DNA of 62,909 nucleotides from Deltaproteobacteria bacterium (GCA_013151915.1 JAADHJ010000050.1:1-62909); one strand, 5' to 3'; numbered from the stretch's first letter, positions 1 to 9,031 are shown. The notes: generated by a model from the sequence alone, not told the origin. Program-made: numbers and translations.

Positions 1-2
1 TC

Positions 3-101
3 AAGGCTCCCAGGGACGGGGTGCTCGCGACCTTCGTCGCCGAGGAGCGGGACCGGGTGGAGTACGGCCAGACGCTGGGGTACGTTGTGCCGCTGGAGTA
101 G
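3..101 (+). CDS. C-terminal end of a biotinyl/lipoyl-like domain protein (partial)
   Basis: The window opens inside a reading frame that runs to a TAG at 99-101. The visible 32 residues include APRDGVL and VEYGQTLGYV. This pattern (AP-DG, then a valine, GQ and LG) is typical of the last strands of a barrel-sandwich hybrid, as in biotin carboxyl carrier, lipoyl and aspartoacylase/M14-type C-terminal domains. The modified lysine region, if any, lies upstream of the window, so the enzyme cannot be named. It stops 242 bases before the carbamoyltransferase gene and is probably a separate unit. Confidence 0.5.
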   Translation, partial: KAPRDGVLATFVAEERDRVEYGQTLGYVVPLE

Positions 102-343
102 AAAGCTTCCAGGGTCAACAGATAATTTAACGCAGCGTGACCACTTGGAGGTCACGCCACAGGGTTTAAAAGAGGGTTTTACAGAGAAGATCCAGCCATA
201 AAGTCCTGGTTTTAACCCGTTAAGGACTTTGATTTAACCCCGTGTACCCCGTGTTGAAGGCTTTTGATTTTTTTGATCGTTCCGCATGAGATTACCGCGC
301 TCCCTCGATTCTCTTTCCCATCCCTTTCTGCTAGGTTGTGACC
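102..343. other. Intergenic stretch with one hairpin
   Basis: No gene is supported here. A perfect 8-bp stem (GCGTGACC at 135-142 with GGTCACGC at 150-157, 7-base loop) follows the upstream gene, but no T-run follows it, so it is not a clear intrinsic terminator. The rest is AT-richer and presumably holds the promoter of the carbamoyltransferase gene. I could not pick a convincing -35/-10 pair. Confidence 0.35.
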
Positions 344-2587
344 ATGAAAAGGAAGCGGTCCGGGAATCGTGCTGAGAACGGGCGTCAGGTTAATATCCTG
401 GGGATTTCCGCTTTCTACCACGACAGCGCCGCGGCATTGGTCCGTGACGGCAAGATCGTGGCCGCGGTCCAGGAGGAACGCTTCTCCAGGGTGAAGCACG
501 ACCCGCGGTTTCCGGGAAGCGCCATCCGCTACTGCATGGAAGAGGGTGGAGTGGACTCCGGATCCCTGGACCTGGTCGCCTTCCATGAAAAGCCGTTCAT
601 TCACTTCGAGCGCCTGCTGGAAACCTACCTGGCCTATGCGCCCAGGGGGCTGAGGCAGTTTCTGCACGCGGTTCCCATGTGGCTCCGGGAAAAACTGTGG
701 ATCAAGGACATCATCCGGAGGGAAACAGGGTTTACCGGGCGGATCATCTTCCTCTCCCACCACCAGTCCCACGCGGCAGCGGCCTTCTTCCCTTCCCCGT
801 TTCAGACCGCAGCCATCCTGACCCTGGACGGTGTGGGCGAATGGGCGACGGCCGGTTACGGGGTGGGGGAGGGAAATCGGATCGAATTGACAGGTGAACT
901 GCGCTTTCCCCATTCCCTCGGCCTTCTCTATTCGGCGTTCACCGCTTTCACCGGGTTTCCGGTGAACTCCGGCGAGTACAAGATGATGGGCCTGGCCCCT
1001 TACGGCGAGCCCGTCTACAGGGACCTGATCCTTTCCGAACTGATGGACCTTCGGGAGGACGGGTCCTTCCGGCTGAACATGGAATACTTTGATTACTGTT
1101 CCGGGCTGACCATGACCAGCCCCCGTTTTCATGCCCTATTCGGGGTTTCCCCGCGGGTTCCTGAATCCGACATCCGCCGAATTGACATGGACCTCGCCCG
1201 GTCCGTGCAGGAGGTCACCGAGGAGGTGATTTCGCGGATGGCCCGGTTCGTCAGACGGGAGACCGGCCTGGAGCGGCTGGTGATGTCCGGCGGGGTGGCT
1301 CTTAACTCCGTTGCCAACGGAAAATTGATGGGGAAGGAAATCTTCAAGGATATCTGGGTCCAGCCGGCCGCGGGAGACGCCGGTTCGGCCCTCGGCGCAG
1401 CCCTGTACGGATGGCACCAGTACCTGGAGAAGGAAAGGTCCCCAGACGGCCGGAATGACCTGATGATGGGGGCTTTCCTCGGCCCGGAATATTCCGGAGA
1501 GGAGATTGAAACTACTTTGATTCGAATGGGGGCCAGATACAGGCGGTATTCCAAACCCGGCCTGCTGGAAAATGTCTCCCGGCGTTTATCGAAAGGTGGA
1601 GTGGTGGGCTGGTTCCAGGGCCGGATGGAGTTTGGACCCAGGGCACTGGGAGGGAGGTCCATCCTGGCAGATGCCAGGCGTCAGGACATGCAGCGTCGGA
1701 TTAACCGGGAGATCAAGTTCCGGGAGGGGTTTCGACCCTTTGCGCCGTCTGTCCTAAGATCCAGCGCTCCGGAGTTCTTCGGCATGTCCACCGAAAGCCC
1801 ATACATGTTGATGGTCTTCCCGGTCCGAAGGGAGCGGTTGCGGCAGCTGGATGAGAGAGAGGCGTCCCTGAAAGGCATGGAAAAAATGAATGCCGTTCGT
1901 TCCGACATTCCCGCCGTAACCCACGTGGACAACACCGCACGGGTTCAGACCGTGGAGGAGGGAAGGAGCCCCCTCTTCACACGCCTGATCGAGACGTTCA
2001 AGGAGATGACGGGCTGTCCTCTCCTTTTGAACACATCCTTCAACGTCCGGGGCGAGCCCATCGTCTGCACCCCGGAGGATGCTTATCGATGCTTCATGGC
2101 CACGGGGATGGATGCCATGGTCATCGGCCCTTTTTTGCTCGACCGGGCGGACCAGGCGGCCATGCATGATGCCGTTGGACCTACGGCATCCTCCTGCAGT
2201 AGAACCGGAAGAAAGCGGCTCCGCATCTTCGGTATTACCACCGGCTTCGGCCTTGTGACCATGTCGATTGTCATTCGCTGGAGGTTTTCACCCCATTACT
2301 GGTGGACCCTGATCGTCATTGGGGCTCCCCTGGTGGGGGCGGGGCTCTTCATTCCGGAAACCCTCTCCCCTGTTCACCGGTATTGGAGCCGTGTCTCATC
2401 CACGGTGGGTCGCTGGGTTTTCAGCCTCTTCCTTGGATTGGGTTATTATGGGGTTCTGTTTCCCACCGCACTAGCGGCCAGGCTGATGGGCAGGCGATTC
2501 CTGAAAAAGGGGCCTGACCGGTCCTTCGAGACCTACTGGGAGCCATGCTCCCCGGTGGAGAGGAAGTCCTGTGAGCGGCAATATTGA
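344..2587 (+). CDS. Carbamoyltransferase (NodU/CmcH family) fused to SxtJ-like membrane domain
   Basis: Family members transfer a carbamoyl group from carbamoyl phosphate, via carbamoyl-adenylate, to a hydroxyl of a sugar, antibiotic or toxin. The N-terminal Kae1-like domain starts at GISAFYHDSAAAL (about residues 20-32) and carries HHQSHAAAAFFPSP and GGVALNSVANG. The YrdC-like half carries EFGPRALGGRSILADAR and NTSFNVRGEPIV. After about residue 600 there are roughly 140 further residues with three hydrophobic segments, resembling the SxtJ membrane protein normally encoded as a separate neighbour. The ATG at 344 has AGG (333-335) at good spacing; a GTG at 338 is also in frame. The stop lies inside the repeat at 2584-2743. 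DUF5989 and SGNH genes, usual partners, lie next door on the opposite strand. Likely role: carbamoylation of a glycan or small molecule (inference). Confidence 0.9.
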   Translation: MKRKRSGNRAENGRQVNILGISAFYHDSAAALVRDGKIVAAVQEERFSRVKHDPRFPGSAIRYCMEEGGVDSGSLDLVAFHEKPFIHFERLLETYLAYAPRGLRQFLHAVPMWLREKLWIKDIIRRETGFTGRIIFLSHHQSHAAAAFFPSPFQTAAILTLDGVGEWATAGYGVGEGNRIELTGELRFPHSLGLLYSAFTAFTGFPVNSGEYKMMGLAPYGEPVYRDLILSELMDLREDGSFRLNMEYFDYCSGLTMTSPRFHALFGVSPRVPESDIRRIDMDLARSVQEVTEEVISRMARFVRRETGLERLVMSGGVALNSVANGKLMGKEIFKDIWVQPAAGDAGSALGAALYGWHQYLEKERSPDGRNDLMMGAFLGPEYSGEEIETTLIRMGARYRRYSKPGLLENVSRRLSKGGVVGWFQGRMEFGPRALGGRSILADARRQDMQRRINREIKFREGFRPFAPSVLRSSAPEFFGMSTESPYMLMVFPVRRERLRQLDEREASLKGMEKMNAVRSDIPAVTHVDNTARVQTVEEGRSPLFTRLIETFKEMTGCPLLLNTSFNVRGEPIVCTPEDAYRCFMATGMDAMVIGPFLLDRADQAAMHDAVGPTASSCSRTGRKRLRIFGITTGFGLVTMSIVIRWRFSPHYWWTLIVIGAPLVGAGLFIPETLSPVHRYWSRVSSTVGRWVFSLFLGLGYYGVLFPTALAARLMGRRFLKKGPDRSFETYWEPCSPVERKSCERQY

Positions 2588-2743
2588 TGACTTCGCAAAA
2601 AGTCATCAATGCGCCCACTGATGGGCGCCCAAATCAATGACTTGCAACGCAAGTTGTTGATTTGTAAGGAAAGTGAAAATGACACTTTTCGCTTTCCGTA
2701 GAGCAAAAAGCCATAAATGGACTTTTTGCGACCCTATCATCAA
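2584..2743 (-). repeat. Stacked-hairpin interspersed element, copy R1
   Basis: This is a full copy, reversed relative to the form that begins GATAGGGTCGTAAAAAGTCC. It starts with an inverted repeat (TTGATGACTTC...AGTCATCAA), then a GCGCCC/GGGCGC hairpin, a third hairpin, a GGAAAG...CTTTCC hairpin and an AAAAAG...CTTTTTGCGACC end. In other copies the third hairpin is a 5-bp stem (AAATC/GATTT). Here the same place holds a much longer inverted repeat (2631-2666), so pairing is kept while sequence and length change. It lies between convergent genes and may also stop transcription. Confidence 0.85.
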
Positions 2744-2761
2744 TATTGACAGGCGGACCTT

Positions 2762-2920
2762 CTAGAACAGGGCGTAGATGAACGGCGTCAGGACGGGCAC
2801 CTCCGCCACGAGGGCGAAGACCGCCAGAAGTATCAGCAGCACAATCAGTGGCAGGAAAATCAGTTTTTTTCTCTCCTTCAGGAAAGACCATATCTCCGCG
2901 GCGATCGCTACCCTGCTCAT
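2762..2920 (-). CDS. DUF5989 family small membrane protein (SxtJ-associated)
   Basis: This 52-residue protein begins MSRVAIAAEIWSFLKERKK, has one hydrophobic segment (about residues 20-39) and ends PVLTPFIYALF. The pattern of EIW-FL--RKK, one membrane helix and a terminal PFIY-LF matches the DUF5989 family, which is encoded beside SxtJ proteins and carbamoyltransferases. Its ATG overlaps the stop of the upstream SGNH gene by four bases (ATGA, 2917-2920), so the two are translationally coupled. The molecular role is unknown. It probably forms part of a membrane complex with the SxtJ-like domain encoded convergently at 344-2587 (inference). Confidence 0.85.
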   Translation of the reverse strand: MSRVAIAAEIWSFLKERKKLIFLPLIVLLILLAVFALVAEVPVLTPFIYALF

Positions 2921-4860
2921 CTTTTTTCTCCCTGCATGTGGAACGTATCCAGAGTAATCCGGCGGAAATCCTCATAGTCGTCCTTGGCCGGCCCCGAGAG
3001 GGCGGCATACTTTTCGAAAGTTTTCCGGGCGGAGGATTCGTCTCCCTTGACGACATAGGCCCTGGCCAGCGAGAAAAGGAATCTTCGGACGTCGGGGGCC
3101 TTTACGACCACCGCCTCCAGGTTCTTCACCGCTTCGCCCGTCTTCCCAGCCAGCAGAAGCGCCTCCCCCGTGTACCCGAGGTGTCTGATCGGCTCTCTTT
3201 CGGCGTCCGGAATCCCCTTAAGTATTCTCAGCGCCTTTTCGCCGTCGGAAAGCTGTATGGCTGCCTTGGCCATCCCGTAGGCGGTCCTGACCTCCTCCCC
3301 CCCTATTTTTTGTGCCTCCTGAAAGTATGTCAGGGCCTGCCGGGGGTTTCTCCTGATGAGTTCCATGTCTCCGAGAAGAAATGGAATTTCCGCCACATCC
3401 TTGACCGTTTTCCATGCTCTCAGAAGAGCATCCTCGGCTTCGGGATACTTGCCGGCCCAGTGGAAAACCCGCCCGACTCCCCAGTATCCCATGGCCCGGT
3501 ATCGGGGCGTGACCCTGTCGTTTTCCTTTCTGAGGAAGGCCATTATCTTTTCTTTTGAGGATTCGTTCGCCATGGGGTCAAGGGGCAATAAGCCGGCTTT
3601 TCCCGCGGTACTGAGAACAGTCCAGGCGATCAACTGCTGCCCTTTGATGGTGGGGTGAACGTGGTCGACGAAAAGCTCGTTTCCCGGCAGCCCGTTGGGG
3701 GCCACGTCCCGAAAGGCGGCCTCCACGTCCGCGAGGCGGACATGGTACTTTTCGGCAAGCTCCCGGATGATATCGTTGAATGCCTCGATGGCCCTCAGTG
3801 GGACAATATCCTCCTCCTTTGCCAGGAGGAACGCTTTACCGGCCTCGTCGGGTTTCCCGAGTTTCATAAGGATCCGCCCTTTCAAGTATTGCAGGTAGGC
3901 GAAGGAAGCGTCAATGACTTCCGCCGAGCGAATCCGGTCCAGGGCGCCCGTGAAATTGTGCCGATTCAGTTCATCCTCTGCGGAGTCCATAAGCCTGTTC
4001 CACTCCGCGAGGTCTCCGGGAGAAAGGCCCGCCCCATGTTCAGATTTGAAGGGTGATATCCCCGTCAGGTTGGAAGGCAGCGTGCATAGGATAAGTGGTA
4101 TGCCCTTCTTCCGGCAGAATCTGATGATTCTCTCGATGCTGTCGCGGTACTGGGCGATGACCACTTTCCGAAACTCCGGGTCCCTGTGATAAAGTTCGTA
4201 CCCACCAATTTCTTCAAGCTTGGCGTTGACCTCCTGGGGCAAAACCGTTTTCCGACTTTTCCTGAGCGGGTAGACGGCGCTGCTGATTACCGTGTATATC
4301 CGTGACCGGTGAAGAAAGTCCCGCAGTTTTCTCAGAGCCTCGGGTTCGTTCTTGATTTTTTGGAAGGTCCTGGATTCCAGGAACTCGTTGTGGCCGCTGT
4401 AGATGATGTACAGGTCGGGGGAATATGCGGCCATCTCCCTGACCAGCCTTCTCACCCGATAGCTGGCGTATGAGATGCCGCCCATGTTGATGTTCTCAAA
4501 ATTGACGGAGGTTTGGGCGTTATTCAGGATCCTGCTTATCCAGCTTGGGAAAGAGGTATCGTTGATGTATGGCCGTCCATAGGTGGTCGAACCGCCGAAG
4601 GATATGATCCTGAAGGTTTTTGAAGGTTTCGGATATCTGAATTCCTGCCGGTTGAAATAGGTTTCCTTTGCCGGATTCAGAAAATAGGTGTTCGGGTGGC
4701 CCGGCTTTGGGATGAATACGGGGCTGCTGCCCTTGAACCCCACGAAAGGGTCTTTGTCCTTTAGCGGTGTAACCCCGGCCACTGCCAGTAGAACCTCGAT
4801 CAAAATGATGAGCGAAACTCCGACAGCAAGCGCAAACAGATTTTTTTCGATCTCCTTCAT
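2917..4860 (-). CDS. SGNH/GDSL-family hydrolase-like protein with C-terminal TPRs
   Basis: The 647-residue protein starts with an N-terminal membrane anchor (about residues 8-30). An SGNH hydrolase domain follows: FGGSTTYG carries the nucleophile serine, YSGHNEF gives the block III Gly/Asn, and VDHVHPTIKGQQ carries the catalytic Asp/His. The C-terminal third is helical with TPR-like repeats (for example AEDALLRAWKTVKDVAEIP). SGNH enzymes de-esterify or acylate glycans and lipids; the substrate here is unknown. The ATG at 4860 follows a GGGGAGAG ribosome binding site; an in-frame ATG at 4890 lacks one. It is first in a two-gene operon with DUF5989. The association with carbamoyltransferase and SxtJ suggests modification of a surface or secreted molecule. 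Confidence 0.85.
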   Translation of the reverse strand: MKEIEKNLFALAVGVSLIILIEVLLAVAGVTPLKDKDPFVGFKGSSPVFIPKPGHPNTYFLNPAKETYFNRQEFRYPKPSKTFRIISFGGSTTYGRPYINDTSFPSWISRILNNAQTSVNFENINMGGISYASYRVRRLVREMAAYSPDLYIIYSGHNEFLESRTFQKIKNEPEALRKLRDFLHRSRIYTVISSAVYPLRKSRKTVLPQEVNAKLEEIGGYELYHRDPEFRKVVIAQYRDSIERIIRFCRKKGIPLILCTLPSNLTGISPFKSEHGAGLSPGDLAEWNRLMDSAEDELNRHNFTGALDRIRSAEVIDASFAYLQYLKGRILMKLGKPDEAGKAFLLAKEEDIVPLRAIEAFNDIIRELAEKYHVRLADVEAAFRDVAPNGLPGNELFVDHVHPTIKGQQLIAWTVLSTAGKAGLLPLDPMANESSKEKIMAFLRKENDRVTPRYRAMGYWGVGRVFHWAGKYPEAEDALLRAWKTVKDVAEIPFLLGDMELIRRNPRQALTYFQEAQKIGGEEVRTAYGMAKAAIQLSDGEKALRILKGIPDAEREPIRHLGYTGEALLLAGKTGEAVKNLEAVVVKAPDVRRFLFSLARAYVVKGDESSARKTFEKYAALSGPAKDDYEDFRRITLDTFHMQGEKR

Positions 4861-5341
4861 CTCTCCCCGTGTCCGTGGCGCATGAAACACCGCCTTGCCT
4901 CAATAACATTTCATATAGGTACAAACGTGATCGTCGGATCAATTATATGAGGTAATTCAAGGGGTGAAAACCCCCCATGTGCTCCCGTCTTTGCCATAGG
5001 CTTTGACCCGGCAAGCCGGACTTCGGGTTCCTGTCGAGGGTCCGGCTGTTTTATCCCGTTGGACCCACCTTCGCCAAGACTACGGCGGGTAAGCATTGGC
5101 CGTTGGCCGTTGGTATAGGGTCTGGGTTAAATAACCCAGTACTTGGTGTCGAAGGGGTCATTTGATACATGTTTCCGGATCGGGATGTCGCACAGGTAGT
5201 ATCCGCTTGGAAAATATACCCAGGATATGGTATGTTACGCCGGTTTATGTTTTTAAAAAACACGGAATGCGGTTTGCACATCGGTTATGATGCGGCGGGG
5301 GGGTGCCTGTAGCGTTCTGTCGTTGAAGGGAGCCTCAACGG
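4861..5341. other. 480-bp divergent intergenic region
   Basis: No supported gene. It separates the divergently read SGNH gene and the beta-barrel gene, so it must hold promoters for both. Visible structure: a perfect 18-base palindrome CTGGGTTAAATAACCCAG at 5122-5139 (possible operator), a plausible sigma-70 pair for the + strand (5207-5236), and low-complexity tracts such as GTTTTTAAAAAAC near 5240-5260. Confidence 0.4.
5207..5236 (+). promoter_or_regulatory. Possible sigma-70 promoter for the 5.3-9 kb operon
   Basis: TTGGAA (5207-5212), an 18-base spacer and TATGTT (5231-5236) form an acceptable -35/-10 pair about 105 bases upstream of the TTG start at 5342. It is a pattern match only. The 18-base palindrome at 5122-5139 lies upstream and could bind a regulator. 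Confidence 0.3.
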
Positions 5342-7162
5342 TTGAGGAAAATATCACCGAATGGGTGGGTGCTTTTTTGTATTTTTGCCTGCTTTCAACT
5401 TACGTTTTTCCTGGCCGGCGGCCCCCTGATGGCTGACGCGCCCTATTTTTCCATCGACAACAGCTATGAGCGTGAGCAGAACTACGACCCAAACGGATGG
5501 ATTGTTACAGAGACCTTCAAACAGGACTATTCACTTGACTGGGGAGTCACCTTTTCGGACCGCCTGGATATGTCGACAAACTTTGAACTGACAATGGAAG
5601 ACGTTCACAACTCAGACGACGTGGACACCAAGAATGCCGTTCCCCATCTCGACCTCAGCCTCGTCAATCCTCAGGCCACCTTTGATTTTACGGCAGAGGA
5701 CACCATCGATCTCACCAACGAGTTCAACACTAACCGAAAGGACGCCATAGACCTCAGCACGAAGCTTTCACTCACACCAATTTTTCTCCCCTCTATGGAG
5801 GCGACCTATGAGATCCTTACCAACGACCAGGAGAACCTGGAGGATACTTTGGAGAAAAAACTGGATATGACCTCCAGTTACAGCTTTGGTGAAATGCTGG
5901 ATCTTGACGCCTCCTGGAAGCAGGAATCTCTTGATGACCGGCTGAACAGTAATAGTGATACCGAAGACCGGAAATGGGATTTCAACCTTTCCTTGAATCG
6001 GTTGTTGACGGATTCGTTAAAGCTGAATTTCGACAGCTCGTGGACCGGGGAACAGAACGATATTCTGAACAATGCGGGTGCCGTCATTTCCAGAGACCCG
6101 TCAAAGACCCTGAAGAATAAACTGCTGTTCACCCTTGATACATTTCCCCAGGTCAATTCGGATCTTGAACTGACCTATAACAAGAATTTCGTCGAGGACA
6201 CCCTGGAGGGAAACATCAAGTTTTCCTCCGAGATGACCCAGGAATTTCTGTCGGTGGGTTCCCTGACCGAGACCCTGGATCTCAAGAGGAATAGGCTTCA
6301 AAGCCCCGTTCCCCAGGATGATGAAAAGAAGCTGGAATCATCCTTCACCCTGGAATTTGCAGGGACCCCTTCCAAATATCTTGACTACTCCATCAAGCAG
6401 AACTTCGATTGGACGAATGATGATTTCGCCGACGGCAGCCTGAACACCGATACCAGAAAGAACGAGTTCGACTTAAGCGCGACCATAGTTCCCATGGAAA
6501 ACCTGACCTTCGATGTTTCCTACAATCAGAGCTCCGACCATGAGAAGGGGACTAAAACCGGTGAGTCCAGTGACTTCAAACTGAAGATGACCTACGAAGG
6601 GGAGACTTTGAACGTCCCAAACCTGGTGTTCGAACCGTCCCTGGAATTATCCACCGAAACGAATTTCGCGGCCAATGATACAACCTCCACGGACAAGGTG
6701 GATCTTAAATTCACCTATGAGTTTATTCTTCCCGAGCCATTTACCCTCATCGTGGAACCGGATTACACTTTATCCATCTCTGAGGGAGAAAAGAAGGAGG
6801 AGACTTTCACCCTGGACTATGAGATGTCCTGGGACTTCAAATTTTCGAAATGGACGATTTTCCTGGACCATACCGGGACATATAAACGGCCCATCAGCAG
6901 TACCGACCTGACCGACGAACCCACTTTCGACGGGGATTTCGACGCCCATTTTACCATGACGTTGGCCGGAAATGTCGATTGGGATGTTGAGTATAAATAC
7001 ATGAGTTCCAGCGACAGAGACAATGAGGATACCTTCGAGGCATCCCTCGACTGGGCGCTGTACAATATGACCTTCAGCCTTTCCGCCAAGAACGGGAGGA
7101 CTTTTTCGGCGCTAAAGGATGTCACGAGGACGTATACCGCGGAATTTTCCATGGAATTTTAA
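5342..7162 (+). CDS. Predicted outer-membrane beta-barrel protein
   Basis: The 606-residue protein has an N-terminal signal (hydrophobic residues about 8-27, cleavage near MADA) and then continuous alternating polar/hydrophobic strands with many Asp/Glu/Asn/Thr turns and no enzyme motif. The last residues, YTAEFSMEF, alternate and end in Phe, the classic C-terminal targeting signature of outer-membrane barrels. I do not recognise a named family. The start is TTG at 5342, chosen because AAGGGAG (5326-5332) sits nine bases upstream and the signal peptide begins there. It heads a + strand group encoding a CsgG-like lipoprotein, an NHL propeller, a thioredoxin-like protein and a decaheme fusion. 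A role as the outer-membrane pore of an electron conduit is inference. Confidence 0.65.
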   Translation: MRKISPNGWVLFCIFACFQLTFFLAGGPLMADAPYFSIDNSYEREQNYDPNGWIVTETFKQDYSLDWGVTFSDRLDMSTNFELTMEDVHNSDDVDTKNAVPHLDLSLVNPQATFDFTAEDTIDLTNEFNTNRKDAIDLSTKLSLTPIFLPSMEATYEILTNDQENLEDTLEKKLDMTSSYSFGEMLDLDASWKQESLDDRLNSNSDTEDRKWDFNLSLNRLLTDSLKLNFDSSWTGEQNDILNNAGAVISRDPSKTLKNKLLFTLDTFPQVNSDLELTYNKNFVEDTLEGNIKFSSEMTQEFLSVGSLTETLDLKRNRLQSPVPQDDEKKLESSFTLEFAGTPSKYLDYSIKQNFDWTNDDFADGSLNTDTRKNEFDLSATIVPMENLTFDVSYNQSSDHEKGTKTGESSDFKLKMTYEGETLNVPNLVFEPSLELSTETNFAANDTTSTDKVDLKFTYEFILPEPFTLIVEPDYTLSISEGEKKEETFTLDYEMSWDFKFSKWTIFLDHTGTYKRPISSTDLTDEPTFDGDFDAHFTMTLAGNVDWDVEYKYMSSSDRDNEDTFEASLDWALYNMTFSLSAKNGRTFSALKDVTRTYTAEFSMEF

Positions 7163-7265
7163 CCATAAATTGATAATGTAAAGATCTATTAGAAACGGCG
7201 TGACCGCGAGGCAATAAAGACCGAAGAGACTTTTTACGAGGTTCTCAACAGTCAAGGAGGATGAG

Positions 7266-7994
7266 ATGATCAATAGGATCGCCCGAAAAGTTTACCTTGC
7301 CTTCACCATGACCATGGTGCTGGCCGTTTTCGGATGTTCGAGCGTGCCCAGCGTCCGGACGTCCGTTAAACCCTCAGAGAGCAAGAGACAGTATCTCAAC
7401 CTGAAGAAGGTGGCGATTCTGCCCATTGAAAACATCGCGGGTGAGAAGGGGGCCGAAACCCAGGTGGTGGATCTTCTTCTGACGGAACTAAACATCTCCG
7501 GTACATTTGAGGAGGTTGAGGATCCCCGCTATGTCGCAAGTGTCCTGAAGGCCCTGAAAATCAGGAAAATCGACGCTTTGGATGCCGAGACGGTCGGCAA
7601 GATGGGATCGGAGATGAAGGCGCAGGCCCTCCTTCTCGGGGATATCAACGCATGGGGGTTGGGCGAGGGCTCGGAGGCCGCAATGCACGTATCTTTGACC
7701 CTGACCCTCCTCGACACGGCCACCGGAAAGCCCATTTGGGTGGGCAGCGGATCCCACAGGGGCAGCTTTTCATGGGGCCGCGTTTTCGGTCTGAACGAGG
7801 GGCCCACAGATCTGGACATCGGGCGTGAGGTAGTCCATTCCCTGGTAAAGGCCATGTCAAAGGAGATAGAAGGCAAGCGCAAGGAAGAACTCGTGCGAAT
7901 CAAGGCGGACGAATCCGCCAAGCTCAAAGCCGCCGCCGAGGCGGAAAAGAGGCGCCTGGAAGAGCAGATGAAGACCGTGGCGCCGGGGAAATAG
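7266..7994 (+). CDS. CsgG/GNA1162-like outer-membrane lipoprotein
   Basis: The 242-residue protein has a lipoprotein signal ending LAVFGC|SS. It continues with LKKVAILPIENIAGEKGAET, a beta-alpha pattern typical of CsgG-like and GNA1162-like lipoproteins, and MKAQALLLGDINAW in the middle. The C-terminal 35 residues are a charged, Lys/Glu/Ala-rich helix, probably coiled coil. These proteins sit at the inner face of the outer membrane and in some systems form export channels. The ATG at 7266 follows AAGGAGG (7254-7260); an earlier ATG at 7262 runs into a stop at once. It lies between the barrel protein and the NHL protein and may stabilise or export components of that system (inference). Confidence 0.7.
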   Translation: MINRIARKVYLAFTMTMVLAVFGCSSVPSVRTSVKPSESKRQYLNLKKVAILPIENIAGEKGAETQVVDLLLTELNISGTFEEVEDPRYVASVLKALKIRKIDALDAETVGKMGSEMKAQALLLGDINAWGLGEGSEAAMHVSLTLTLLDTATGKPIWVGSGSHRGSFSWGRVFGLNEGPTDLDIGREVVHSLVKAMSKEIEGKRKEELVRIKADESAKLKAAAEAEKRRLEEQMKTVAPGK

Positions 7995-8005
7995 GGAAAA
8001 ATTCA

Positions 8006-9031
8006 ATGCGGCCTTCCGGAATTCCCCCTGAGGCGATCGGGGAAGACAACTTTTCCCTCCGGGTGGGCTGTTTTGCCGTTTTCGTTCTGTTTTTCCTGTT
8101 GTTCTTGGAGATTATTTCGCCATCCCCGGCATTTTCCCGTCAAAACAAGGTAATAATAATTCGGAACGACTCCGTTTCGTTGGAGCAGGATCTGACTGTT
8201 GGGCGGTTCGGTGTCGGAAAGCTCTATTTTGATGATCCGGTTGATCTATGCATCGATGATGACAACAACGTATATATCCTGGATTCCGGGAACTACCGCG
8301 TCCAGGAGATGGATGAGGACGGGGATTTTGTGCGGAAGTGGGGAAAAAAGGGAGAAGGCGATGGACAGTTCAGGGATCCAGTGGCCATCGCCCTGGACGC
8401 GGACAATGAGTTTATCTATGTCCTCGATAGGGAGAATTTTTCGGTCAGCAAGTTTGATCTCAAGGGGAACTTTATCCTCTCATTCGGGAAAAAAGGGATC
8501 AGGACGGGGGAGTTTCGTGACCCAGTAGATCTGGCCGTAGATTTCCAGGGATATGTCTATGTCCTGGACCGGAATCGGGGCGCTGTTCTCAAGTTCCACA
8601 AGGGCGGCACCTTCGTGGATGAATGGGGTGATATGGGAAGGAGGAAGGGGGAGTTTGCCGATCCCGTCTCCATCGCCTTCTCGGCCGACCGCCTGGGTTT
8701 CATCAACGTTCTGGACCGCCGGAAGAAGGCTCTGCTGCGATTCAACCGGCGAGGCGAATACAAAGAAACGATATCCTTGCTGCCGGTGTTCCCGGAGGGT
8801 GGGGACCCTGTAAGGGTACGGGCCGATCGGAGAGATAATCTTTTTATCCTTGATGGTTCAAGGGGGAAGCTGGTAAGGTTGGAACGCTTGAAGTATAGCA
8901 TTTTCAGCCTGGTTAGTGATAAAATGGACATGTTTAAGCCCGGCGGGTTCGCCATTGACGATGACGACCGGATCTACGTGACGGATTTTACGAAAGACAG
9001 GGTCATGAGGTTTATCCTTGAACCACGTTGA
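8006..9031 (+). CDS. Secreted NHL-repeat beta-propeller protein
   Basis: The 341-residue protein has a hydrophobic signal at about residues 22-42. It then repeats a unit of roughly 45 residues with the core DP-DLA-D--G-VYVLD---------F---G, for example FDDPVDLCIDDDNNVYILD, FRDPVDLAVDFQGYVYVLD and FADPVSIAF. This is the NHL pattern; five to six blades are visible, enough for one closed propeller. NHL proteins are non-enzymatic binding scaffolds and are often encoded beside extracellular multiheme cytochromes in metal-reducing bacteria (established association). The stop at 9029-9031 touches repeat R2, which separates this gene from the thioredoxin/cytochrome pair. Confidence 0.85.
   Translation: MRPSGIPPEAIGEDNFSLRVGCFAVFVLFFLLFLEIISPSPAFSRQNKVIIIRNDSVSLEQDLTVGRFGVGKLYFDDPVDLCIDDDNNVYILDSGNYRVQEMDEDGDFVRKWGKKGEGDGQFRDPVAIALDADNEFIYVLDRENFSVSKFDLKGNFILSFGKKGIRTGEFRDPVDLAVDFQGYVYVLDRNRGAVLKFHKGGTFVDEWGDMGRRKGEFADPVSIAFSADRLGFINVLDRRKKALLRFNRRGEYKETISLLPVFPEGGDPVRVRADRRDNLFILDGSRGKLVRLERLKYSIFSLVSDKMDMFKPGGFAIDDDDRIYVTDFTKDRVMRFILEPR

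Noticed and set aside
212-1132. Minus-strand 306-residue frame
   Set aside because: It lies wholly opposite the carbamoyltransferase gene, has no domain or signal, and its composition mirrors the real gene.
2634-3056. Minus-strand 140-residue frame across repeat R1
   Set aside because: Built mostly from hairpin-element sequence and the antisense of real genes; the DUF5989 frame is the supported one.
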